6,094 nt of DNA from an uncultured Clostridiaceae bacterium (GTDB taxonomy: Bacteria; Bacillota; Clostridia; Lachnospirales; Lachnospiraceae): NCBI GenBank assembly GCA_958441075.1, contig CAUCBQ010000128.1:1-6094 (forward strand), read 5' to 3'. Numbering within the stretch: the first letter of the stretch is position 1; each line of letters opens with the position of its first letter. A program made the translations under genes and the position numbers. Of this stretch, positions 1 to 5,402 are shown in pieces. The notes below the pieces were generated by a model. It saw nothing but the letters and a program-made list of their open reading frames with translations. It made no database searches and was not told the origin of the DNA.

Positions 1-1089
1 TGTACCGCCGCGAATGGGTACAATTACCGGTGTAATATCCAACTCTTCCATCGCTGCCCTTGCCTCGTCGATCAGGTACATGTAAGGTTTAATTTTCTCT
101 TTCATATTGTAGTAGGAATCCTTTACCTGTACCTCAACGGAGCCGGGGCCGTATTTTTTGTTCAGATAGTCTGCCGCTTCCTTAAACAGTTCTTTTTTAT
201 TCTCAAATTTCTGCTTATCATGGTCCCGGATAATGTATTCCAGAGAAGCCTCCTCTACACTGCCCTCCATCCGGTCCAGATGAAAGAATCCCTCATATCC
301 TTCTGTATACATAGGGTTTTCAAAGGCAGGTAAGAGAGATTGAAACTCCATTCCCATTAAAAGGGCATTTTTCATCTTTCCCTTGGCGCTGCCGGGATGG
401 ATACTGGCTCCATGGATCTTTATCCGTCCTGACGCTGCATTGAAATTCTCATATTCCAGCTCTCCAATGGCTCCGCCGTCTACGGTATAAGCTACATCTG
501 CTCCAAAGCCCTTTACATCAAAGCGGTCAGCGCCTCTTCCAACCTCTTCGTCCGGGGTGAAAGCAATGCAGATCCTGCCATGCTTTTCTTCCGGATGAGA
601 TAAAAACCAGGCTGCCATAGTCATGATTTCTGCGACGCCTGCCTTATCATCTGCGCCTAACAGGGTGGTGCCGTCGGTGGTAATAAGCGTTTTTCCCTTA
701 TAGTTCTTCATTTCAGGAAAATCCTTTACCGAAAGCCAGAGAGAGGCATCTTTATTCAGACAGATATCCTCACCGTCGTAATTTTCAATGATCTGGGGTT
801 TTACATTTGTTCCGGAAAAGGCAGGCGCTGTGTCCATGTGGGAAATAAATCCCAGAGCAGGCGCCTGCTGCCCTTCTTCCAGATTTGATGGGATCACGCC
901 GTATATATAACCATTTTCATCCTCCCGTACATTGGATACACCCATTTCTCTCAATTCCTCTGCCAGCATATGGCCTAAAACCCGCTGTTTTTCTGTACTG
1001 GGCATCTGCTCCATATCATCCGCAGACTGGGTGTCTACGGCTGCATAGCGCAAAAAACGCTCTGTTACCTGTGATAGATTCTGTGACAT
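1..1089 (-). CDS. pepT: Peptidase T (tripeptide aminopeptidase), C-terminus outside window
   Basis: Peptidase T is a cytosolic zinc metallopeptidase of the M20 family that removes the N-terminal residue from tripeptides, so it serves peptide catabolism. 363 codons are visible; E. coli PepT has about 408 residues, so roughly 45 are missing beyond the left edge. Visible motifs are HMDTAP (about 84-89, metal ligand H84), TTDGTTLLGADDKAG (138-150, bridging D147), FTPDEEVGRGADRFD (178-191, catalytic and metal pair E181/E182), YTVDGG (201-206, metal ligand D204) and HPGSAKGKMKNA (231-242). The visible part ends at PIRGGT, which in the family precedes the segment with the last metal-binding histidine. 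The start is the ATG at 1087-1089, with a strong ribosome binding site (TAAGGAGG, 1097-1104) 7 nt upstream. It lies 98 nt downstream of recU on the same strand. The frame is intact throughout. Identification is firm from the motif set; substrate range is inferred from the family. Confidence 0.95.
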   Translation of the reverse strand, partial: MSQNLSQVTERFLRYAAVDTQSADDMEQMPSTEKQRVLGHMLAEELREMGVSNVREDENGYIYGVIPSNLEEGQQAPALGFISHMDTAPAFSGTNVKPQIIENYDGEDICLNKDASLWLSVKDFPEMKNYKGKTLITTDGTTLLGADDKAGVAEIMTMAAWFLSHPEEKHGRICIAFTPDEEVGRGADRFDVKGFGADVAYTVDGGAIGELEYENFNAASGRIKIHGASIHPGSAKGKMKNALLMGMEFQSLLPAFENPMYTEGYEGFFHLDRMEGSVEEASLEYIIRDHDKQKFENKKELFKEAADYLNKKYGPGSVEVQVKDSYYNMKEKIKPYMYLIDEARAAMEELDITPVIVPIRGGT

Positions 1090-1110
1090 TTTGTTTCCTC
1101 CTTATTTTTG

Positions 1111-1128
1111 GAGATCCGAAGGGATCTC
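1111..1128 (-). promoter_or_regulatory. Perfect 7-bp hairpin/dyad in the pepT leader
   Basis: On the minus strand, GAGATCC and GGATCTC flank the tetraloop CTTC. The element ends 6 nt upstream of the TAAGGAGG ribosome binding site of pepT. No U-run follows it, so it is not an intrinsic terminator. It could be an mRNA 5' hairpin or an operator overlapping the transcription start; the sequence does not decide which. Confidence 0.35.
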
Positions 1129-1137
1129 ATTTTAGCA
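1129..1137 (-). promoter_or_regulatory. Candidate extended -10 element for pepT
   Basis: The minus strand reads TGC TAAAAT, an extended -10 with one mismatch in the hexamer. There is no recognisable -35 at the usual distance. If it is used, transcription would start inside the hairpin at 1111-1128. pepT could equally be co-transcribed with recU, since no clear terminator separates them. Confidence 0.25.
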
Positions 1138-1171
1138 GTATTTCATAAGCCGGGCTGTGCTATTCTTTATG

Positions 1172-1198
1172 AGTTTACATAATATTTTTATGTAAACT
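1172..1198. repeat. Perfect 11-bp inverted repeat at the recU stop codon
   Basis: The arms AGTTTACATAA (1172-1182) and TTATGTAAACT (1188-1198) are perfectly complementary around the 5-nt spacer TATTT. The right arm covers the last codons and stop of recU (minus strand). The stem is AT-rich and no T-run follows on either strand, so it is not a standard intrinsic terminator. A protein-binding dyad or an mRNA 3'-end stabilising hairpin are alternatives. The repeat itself is certain; its role is not known. Confidence 0.6.
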
Positions 1199-1730
1199 TC
1201 TCTCTCACATCCAGATCCCTTGCTATCATTTCCAGATAATGCACCAGCATATCCCGGTGAGCCCGAATTTTCCAGGAATGGTCAATCTCTTCATAGGTAA
1301 AGCTCTTGCGGCCTCCGGCCTCCATTCGGTCCCAAAAGCGTTTTATGGTACGAAAGGGCACATAGTACATCTCATCCATCCCCGTATAATACAGAACAAT
1401 AAAGGCAATGCCGCCCTGAGCTTCAAACTCCTCCATGAATCGGATCTGGTGAGTATGGATATTCTGCAGGGGAAAGGTGGATGCAGCACATTCTTTGGCA
1501 TCAAAGCATACGGGAATTCCCTGAACAGCCCCAATGTAGTCCACCGTACTCTTCTGGTCAAAATACGCCAGGGTGATATGGCGGCTGTTTTTATCAATCT
1601 GGATAGGCGTGATGGGCGTGGGGATTTTTTGTATCAGAGCCAGCTTTTTTTCCCTGTAGCTTTCATTGGTGCGGTTGATTAAATCCTCCAGGGTTGAACC
1701 CCGAAGTCCTCTGGTATTCCAGGTTCCCAT
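1188..1730 (-). CDS. recU: RecU-family Holliday junction resolvase (short form)
   Basis: RecU is the Firmicutes Holliday junction resolvase: a homodimeric, Mg-dependent nuclease that cleaves four-way DNA junctions during recombinational repair and chromosome segregation. The 180-residue protein shows the family order: RGLRGSTLEDLINRTN (7-22), KIPTPITPIQI (35-45), STVDYIG (61-67), CFDAKE (75-80), STFPLQNIHTHQI (84-96), GGIAFIV (106-112) and a GGRKSFTYEEID segment (139-150). Active-site residues of the PD-(D/E)xK fold map to D64, D77 and K79. Bacillus RecU has Glu where D77 stands, an acceptable change in this fold. It is about 25-30 residues shorter at the N-terminus than Bacillus RecU (about 206). 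An in-frame TGA two codons before the ATG excludes an upstream start. The ribosome binding site (AAAGGAA, 1741-1747) is rather far upstream. In bacilli recU sits beside a penicillin-binding protein gene; here its neighbour is pepT. The gene has its own promoter, divergent from the DUF362 gene. Confidence 0.92.
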   Translation of the reverse strand: MGTWNTRGLRGSTLEDLINRTNESYREKKLALIQKIPTPITPIQIDKNSRHITLAYFDQKSTVDYIGAVQGIPVCFDAKECAASTFPLQNIHTHQIRFMEEFEAQGGIAFIVLYYTGMDEMYYVPFRTIKRFWDRMEAGGRKSFTYEEIDHSWKIRAHRDMLVHYLEMIARDLDVREKFT

Positions 1731-1796
1731 AGTGTGTCATTTCCTTTCCGATATCATCTGCCGGCTGTCAGACAGACTTTAAGCAGCCTGACATTT

Positions 1797-1825
1797 AGTA
1801 TAGCAGAAGCGGCAACCAAGGTAAA
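1797..1825 (-). promoter_or_regulatory. Probable recU promoter
   Basis: On the minus strand, -35 TTTACC (1820-1825) is followed after 17 bp by -10 TATACT (1797-1802), extended by TGC at 1803-1805. Transcription would start near 1790, giving a leader of about 60 nt. The leader contains the small odd palindrome CTGTCAGACAG (1765-1775), whose role is unclear. No Gram-positive LexA-type box is seen, so SOS control is not indicated. Confidence 0.6.
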
Positions 1826-1844
1826 GATATGAAAAATCCTGTCA

Positions 1845-1873
1845 TTGCCATTTTCCTTCCTTTGTTTTATAAT
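1845..1873 (+). promoter_or_regulatory. Probable sigma-A promoter of the DUF362 gene
   Basis: -35 TTGCCA (1845-1850, one mismatch to TTGACA) is followed after exactly 17 bp by the perfect -10 TATAAT (1868-1873). Transcription should start near 1880, giving a leader of about 48 nt. Its -35 lies about 20 bp from the -35 of the divergent recU promoter, so the two units share one control region. Confidence 0.75.
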
Positions 1874-1884
1874 AAAAACGGAAC

Positions 1885-1898
1885 TGTAAACACTTACA
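1885..1898. repeat. TGTAA-N4-TTACA dyad just after the DUF362 promoter
   Basis: TGTAA (1885-1889) and TTACA (1894-1898) form an inverted repeat with a 4-nt spacer, about 5 nt downstream of the predicted transcription start. The position suits a repressor roadblock. The 5-4-5 geometry is like CRP/FNR-superfamily sites, but the half-site is not a known consensus I can name. It is short enough to be chance. Confidence 0.35.
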
Positions 1899-1927
1899 TT
1901 AAAAGCAAATGATTACGAGGTGAACCA

Positions 1928-3058
1928 ATGAATCCATCAAACGTTTATTTCACAGACTTCCACACCGTTGCCTTTGGCGACAGCCTTCCTACCAAGTTAA
2001 AGAAACTGATTAAAAAAGCCGGAATTGAACAGCTGGATCTGGAAGGCAAATTTGTGGCAATCAAGATGCATTTTGGAGAGCTGGGAAATATCAGCTACCT
2101 GCGCCCCAATTATGCCAAAGCCGTTGTTGATGTAGTAAAAGAGCTGGGCGGAAAACCTTTCTTAACAGACTGCAATACCATGTATCCAGGCAGCAGAAAA
2201 AATGCTCTGGAGCATCTGGAATGCGCATGGGAAAACGGTTTTACTCCTTTGACTGTGGGATGTCCCATTATCATCGGAGACGGCCTTAAGGGAACAGACG
2301 ATGTAGACGTGCCGGTAGAGGGCGGCGAATATGTAAAAGCTGCAAAAATCGGACGGGCTGTGATGGATGCGGATGTATTTATCAGTCTGACCCACTTCAA
2401 GGGTCACGAGTCCACCGGCTTTGGCGGAGCAATCAAAAACATCGGCATGGGCTGCGGTTCCAGAGCCGGAAAGACCGAGCAGCACAGCAGCGGAAAACCT
2501 CACATTACCCCGGAGCTTTGCCGCGGCTGCCGCAAATGCCAGAAGGAATGTGCCAATAACGGCCTTATCTTCAATGAAAGCACCCGTAAAATGGAGGTTA
2601 ACATGGAGGGCTGCGTAGGCTGCGGGCGCTGTCTGGGAGCCTGCAATTTTGATGCCATTTCCTTTAATGACAATGCCGCCAGTGCCCTGCTTAACCGCCG
2701 TATGGCTGAATACACGAAAGCAGTTATTGACGGACGGCCAAACTTCCACATTTCCCTGATCGTGGATGTATCTCCCAACTGCGACTGCCATGGTGAAAAT
2801 GACGTTCCGATCCTTCCAAATATCGGCATGTTCGCATCCTTTGATCCCCTCGCTCTGGATCAGGCCTGCGTAGACGCCTGTCTGGCAGCAACCCCTATGC
2901 CCGGAAGCCAGCTGGCAAGAAATATGGCAAAGAAGGATTTTGTGGATCACCATGACCATTTCCGCAATTCCACCCCTGAGTCTGAGTGGAAAAGCTGTCT
3001 GGAGCATGCTGAAAAGATTGGTCTGGGAAGCAGGGAATATAATCTGATTAAAATGTAA
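1928..3058 (+). CDS. DUF362 domain protein with two [4Fe-4S] ferredoxin motifs
   Basis: This is a 376-residue cytosolic iron-sulfur protein of unknown physiological role. The N-terminal DUF362 part runs to about residue 190, with KMHFGELGN (46-54), a TDCNTMYPGSR segment (80-90) and the characteristic stretch from THFKGHESTG (155-164) through GGAIKNIGMGCGS (166-178). Two CxxCxxCxxxC motifs follow, at C198-C201-C204-C208 and C229-C232-C235-C239, each expected to bind one [4Fe-4S] cluster. The Pro that usually follows the last Cys is absent in both. The DUF362 fold resumes after the ferredoxin insert, with CDCHGEND (285-292) and FASFDPLALDQACVDA (302-317). No signal peptide or membrane segment is visible. 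The ATG is supported by GAGGTG (1917-1922) 5 nt upstream. It has its own promoter and terminator and no same-strand neighbour, so it is probably monocistronic. A redox or electron-transfer role is inferred only from the clusters; the substrate is unknown. Confidence 0.92.
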   Translation: MNPSNVYFTDFHTVAFGDSLPTKLKKLIKKAGIEQLDLEGKFVAIKMHFGELGNISYLRPNYAKAVVDVVKELGGKPFLTDCNTMYPGSRKNALEHLECAWENGFTPLTVGCPIIIGDGLKGTDDVDVPVEGGEYVKAAKIGRAVMDADVFISLTHFKGHESTGFGGAIKNIGMGCGSRAGKTEQHSSGKPHITPELCRGCRKCQKECANNGLIFNESTRKMEVNMEGCVGCGRCLGACNFDAISFNDNAASALLNRRMAEYTKAVIDGRPNFHISLIVDVSPNCDCHGENDVPILPNIGMFASFDPLALDQACVDACLAATPMPGSQLARNMAKKDFVDHHDHFRNSTPESEWKSCLEHAEKIGLGSREYNLIKM

Positions 3059-3074
3059 TCATTCATTAATAACG

Positions 3075-3120
3075 AAAAAGCAGAAGCGGCCTCTTACTTC
3101 CCGCTTCTGCTTTTGTTTTA
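3075..3120. terminator. Bidirectional intrinsic terminator between convergent genes
   Basis: The arms AAAAGCAGAAGCGG (3076-3089) and CCGCTTCTGCTTTT (3101-3114) form a perfect 14-bp stem with an 11-nt loop. On the plus strand the stem runs into TTTTGTTTTA, ending the DUF362 transcript. On the minus strand it runs into TTTTTCGTTATT, ending trpS transcription. It occupies most of the 73-bp gap between the two converging genes. Confidence 0.93.
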
Positions 3121-3131
3121 CAATCATTCAC

Positions 3132-4229
3132 TTATGCTTCGGACTCGCTTTTAAATCTGGCGGCCTGCTCTGCGATCAGTTCCTTATCCTCAAAGTAATT
3201 GATCTTCATAGCCCGCTTCATCTCAGCCAGAGTTTCTGCGGCTTTCTTCTCAGCCCTGATGCTTCCTTCTTCCAGGATTCTGTATACAGCCGGAATATCC
3301 TTTGCGAACTCTTTTCTGCGTTCGCGGATCGGACGAAGTTCTTCCTGGATTACGTTGTTTAAGAACTTCTTAACCTTTACATCTCCCAGTCCGCCTCTCA
3401 TGTAATGGGCTTTTAATTCATCCAGATTTTTATACTCTGGCAGATATTCCTCAAAATGGGCGTCCGTACAGAATGCATCCAGATAGATAAATACAGGATT
3501 TCCCTCTACCTGGCCCGGGTCCTGAACTCTTAAGTGGTTGGGATCAGTGTACATGGACATGATCTTCTTTTTAATTTCATCCTCGGAATCAGAAAGGTAA
3601 ATACAGTTTCCAAGGGACTTGCTCATCTTTGCCTTGCCGTCGATTCCCGGCAGACGCAGACATGCCTTATTATCCGGAAGAAGGATCTCCGGCTCTACCA
3701 GATTTCCGTCATATACAGAGTTAAATTTATGGACAATCTCCCTGGTCTGCTCGATCATGGGCGCCTGATCCTCTCCAACAGGTACGGTAGTTGCTTTAAA
3801 AGCAGTGATATCCGCAGCCTGGCTGATGGGATAGGTAAAAAAGCCAACCGGAATGCTGGTTTCAAAATTGCGCATCTGAATCTCGGATTTTACCGTAGGA
3901 TTTCTCTGAAGCCGGGAAACGGTTACAAGATCCATGTAATAGAAGGTCATCTCACAGAGCTCAGGGATCTGAGACTGGATAAACAGGGTAGATTTCTCCG
4001 GGTCCAGACCGCAGGCCAGATAGTCAAGAGCTACCTCAATGATATTCTGACGTACTTTTTCAGGATTGTCCGCATTGTCTGTCAGTGCCTGAGCATCTGC
4101 GATCATAATATAAATCTCGTCAAACTGACCGGAATTCTGCAGTTCAACTCTGCGTTTTAAGGAGCCTACATAATGTCCAACATGAAGGCGGCCTGTAGGA
4201 CGGTCGCCGGTTAATATGATTTTTCCCAT
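3132..4229 (-). CDS. trpS: Tryptophanyl-tRNA synthetase
   Basis: This class Ic aminoacyl-tRNA synthetase activates tryptophan with ATP and loads it on tRNA-Trp in the cytosol. The 365-residue protein has the Rossmann start ILTGDRPTGRLHVGHYVGSL (5-24) with the HIGH-type HVGH (16-19). Tryptophan-pocket residues lie in YPISQAADI (133-141), where D140 matches the indole-contacting Asp of Bacillus TrpRS. VPVGEDQAPMIEQTR follows (149-163), then the KMSKS loop (201-205). The wording is closer to the streptococcal-type TrpRS (GDRPTG, SQIPE, PTVKSEI) than to the classical Bacillus or E. coli enzyme. It is somewhat longer than the usual 330-340 residues, with about 19 residues after INYF, where I recall the streptococcal protein ending. 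The ATG follows GAGAGGA (4239-4245). It has its own promoter and ends at the shared bidirectional terminator. All catalytic motifs are intact. Whether the genome also holds a second trpS cannot be seen here. Confidence 0.97.
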   Translation of the reverse strand: MGKIILTGDRPTGRLHVGHYVGSLKRRVELQNSGQFDEIYIMIADAQALTDNADNPEKVRQNIIEVALDYLACGLDPEKSTLFIQSQIPELCEMTFYYMDLVTVSRLQRNPTVKSEIQMRNFETSIPVGFFTYPISQAADITAFKATTVPVGEDQAPMIEQTREIVHKFNSVYDGNLVEPEILLPDNKACLRLPGIDGKAKMSKSLGNCIYLSDSEDEIKKKIMSMYTDPNHLRVQDPGQVEGNPVFIYLDAFCTDAHFEEYLPEYKNLDELKAHYMRGGLGDVKVKKFLNNVIQEELRPIRERRKEFAKDIPAVYRILEEGSIRAEKKAAETLAEMKRAMKINYFEDKELIAEQAARFKSESEA

Positions 4230-4279
4230 TGTATTTTATCCTCTCATCTTCGCTTGAAAAGCGGAGTTTATAATAAATA

Positions 4280-4308
4280 AGCATACCCCAAAGGAGGGGT
4301 TCTGTCAA
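4280..4308 (-). promoter_or_regulatory. Probable trpS promoter; leader without T-box
   Basis: On the minus strand, a perfect -35 TTGACA (4303-4308) is followed after 17 bp by -10 TATGCT (4280-4285). Transcription should start near 4274, leaving a leader of about 45 nt. The leader holds only a 5-bp hairpin (CGCTT, loop TTC, AAGCG; 4251-4263) before the ribosome binding site. It is far too short for a T-box, and no T-box GGTGGNACC-type sequence is present, so tRNA-sensing attenuation is not indicated. Confidence 0.75.
4285..4300 (-). terminator. Short GC hairpin in the trpS promoter spacer; weak terminator or operator
   Basis: ACCCC and GGGGT are separated by 6 nt and lie entirely between the -35 and the end of the -10 of the trpS promoter. 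Read from the upstream pseudouridine synthase gene, RNA would form a 5-bp GC-rich hairpin followed by an interrupted T-rich tract (ATGCTTATTTATTAT). It could therefore end the upstream operon weakly, or act as an operator on trpS. It is the only terminator-like element in this gap. Confidence 0.35.
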
Positions 4309-4338
4309 GCACGGAAGCGGCCTGATCCCCGTCCTCCT

Positions 4339-5376
4339 CTATGCCAGGCCCTCGCCCTTCATAACCCTTAAAAATGCCTCCGGCAGAGGGGCAGAAAACT
4401 CCTTTCCGCCAAGATAATCAAGGGGTGCGGGAAGCTCCTCAGGCATAACCAGATGAAAGGAATGAAGCATCTGGGAGGTGATCCCGTATTTTGACCGAAT
4501 ACTCTCATTTACTCTCCTGTCGCCGTATTTAAAATCTCCCAAAATAGGATGGCCGATGGAAGCCAAATGGGCCCTGATCTGATGGCTGCGGCCGGTAATC
4601 AGCGTCACCTGCAAAAGAGTCGCTCTGCCATTTGATTTAAGGGGAACGTATTCCGTCATAACAGGCACGCTGTCCCCGGTTTCAACAGAATAAACCGTTA
4701 CGGTATTGGAAGCCTCGTTCTTTTTTAAAAAGCCGGTAATCAGCTGCTTTTCTTTCAGCTCGCCCTTAACCAGACACTGATAGTATTTGTGGATACTCCG
4801 ATCCTTGAACACACTGTTGAGCACCTGAAGTCCTGCTAAAGATACGCCTGCTGTTACAAGTCCGCTGGTATTCCGGTCCAGGCGGTTGCAGATGGAGGGC
4901 TTAAAGGTACGCAGCTGCTCTACAGAAATACGGCCGGACTGGATGAGATAGTTTAAAATATGTTCATTTAAGGACAAATCGCTTTCCCTTGCCTTTTGCG
5001 AAAGCATACCGGAAGGTTTGTTTACAATCAGAATATGGCTGTCCTCGTAGATAATATCCAGCCGCACAGCCCCGATGCTGTTTTTCTTTCCTGTTTTCCC
5101 CTGATGGACGGGGCCATTTTGTGAAAATGCTGATGAAGCAGATGGGGCGACTGTATTCTGTGAAAATTTGGCAATCGTCTCATCTGCCAGAAACAGACGG
5201 ATCACATCTCCTTCCTTCAGCCGCTCTCCTCCCTCGCATTTTTTCCCATTAAGCGTAATATTTTTCTTACGCATCATTTTATATAAAAAGCCCTTTCCAG
5301 CCTGGTTCAGATATTTGGTTAAAAGCTTGTCTAATCGTTGTCCGGCTTCATTTGCCGCGACCTTTAGTTCCTGCAT
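4339..5376 (-). CDS. RluA/RluD-family RNA pseudouridine synthase
   Basis: This enzyme isomerises specific uridines to pseudouridine in structured RNA, usually 23S rRNA. Numbering below uses the ATG at 5374-5376 (345 residues). An S4-like RNA-binding domain (about 10-55, from GQRLDKLLTKYL onward) is followed by a low-complexity linker (about 68-105) rich in Ser, Gln, Asn and Gly. The catalytic domain starts near RLDIIYEDSHILIVNKPSGM. The active-site motif is NRLDRNTSGLV with catalytic D167; the usual His before RLD is Asn, as in several clostridial relatives I recall. TGRSHQIRAHLASIGHPILGD follows as the conserved C-terminal signature. An in-frame GTG at 5413-5415 would add 13 residues, but it overlaps the previous gene and has a poorer context, so the internal ATG is preferred. 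It lies 26 nt after the dehydrogenase gene and is probably co-transcribed with it. The rRNA target (RluC-, RluD- or RluB-like site) cannot be read from sequence, so no symbol is given. Confidence 0.93.
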   Translation of the reverse strand: MQELKVAANEAGQRLDKLLTKYLNQAGKGFLYKMMRKKNITLNGKKCEGGERLKEGDVIRLFLADETIAKFSQNTVAPSASSAFSQNGPVHQGKTGKKNSIGAVRLDIIYEDSHILIVNKPSGMLSQKARESDLSLNEHILNYLIQSGRISVEQLRTFKPSICNRLDRNTSGLVTAGVSLAGLQVLNSVFKDRSIHKYYQCLVKGELKEKQLITGFLKKNEASNTVTVYSVETGDSVPVMTEYVPLKSNGRATLLQVTLITGRSHQIRAHLASIGHPILGDFKYGDRRVNESIRSKYGITSQMLHSFHLVMPEELPAPLDYLGGKEFSAPLPEAFLRVMKGEGLA

Positions 5377-5386
5377 GGTCTGATTT

Positions 5387-5392
5387 CTCCTT
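5387..5392 (-). promoter_or_regulatory. Ribosome binding site deciding the pseudouridine synthase start
   Basis: AAGGAG on the minus strand lies 10 nt before the ATG at 5374-5376. It supports that start over the in-frame GTG at 5413-5415, which lies inside the preceding coding sequence. Confidence 0.7.
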
Positions 5393-5402
5393 GTGTCCGT
5401 AT

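Noticed and set aside
1074..1130. Small open frames in the pepT leader (4-codon and about 21-codon, minus strand)
   Set aside because: Neither has a ribosome binding site, and the longer one overlaps the pepT start out of frame. There is no regulatory codon pattern to suggest a leader peptide.
885..1148. 87-residue plus-strand open frame
   Set aside because: It lies antisense to pepT, has no ribosome binding site or recognisable protein features, and pepT is firmly identified by catalytic motifs on the other strand.
1765..1788. Inverted repeats in the recU leader (CTGTC-A-GACAG and GGCTG...CAGCC)
   Set aside because: The stems are 5 bp, overlapping and mutually exclusive, with no T-run or known operator consensus. 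They are too weak to call as a regulatory structure.
1802..1813. 12-base match AGCAGAAGCGGC shared between the recU promoter spacer and the terminator at 3079-3090
   Set aside because: About this many 12-base matches are expected by chance in a 6-kb sequence counted on both strands, and the two contexts are unrelated.
2162..3007. 281-residue minus-strand open frame opposite the DUF362 gene
   Set aside because: It is long, but it mirrors the codon structure of a clearly conserved iron-sulfur protein on the plus strand, and its translation shows no recognisable domain.
3534..4160. 208-residue plus-strand open frame opposite trpS
   Set aside because: It is antisense to the conserved TrpRS core and has no family features or start signals of its own.
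4230..4338. Possible T-box riboswitch before trpS
   Set aside because: The gap is only 109 bp, the predicted leader is about 45 nt, and no T-box core sequence or specifier stem is present.
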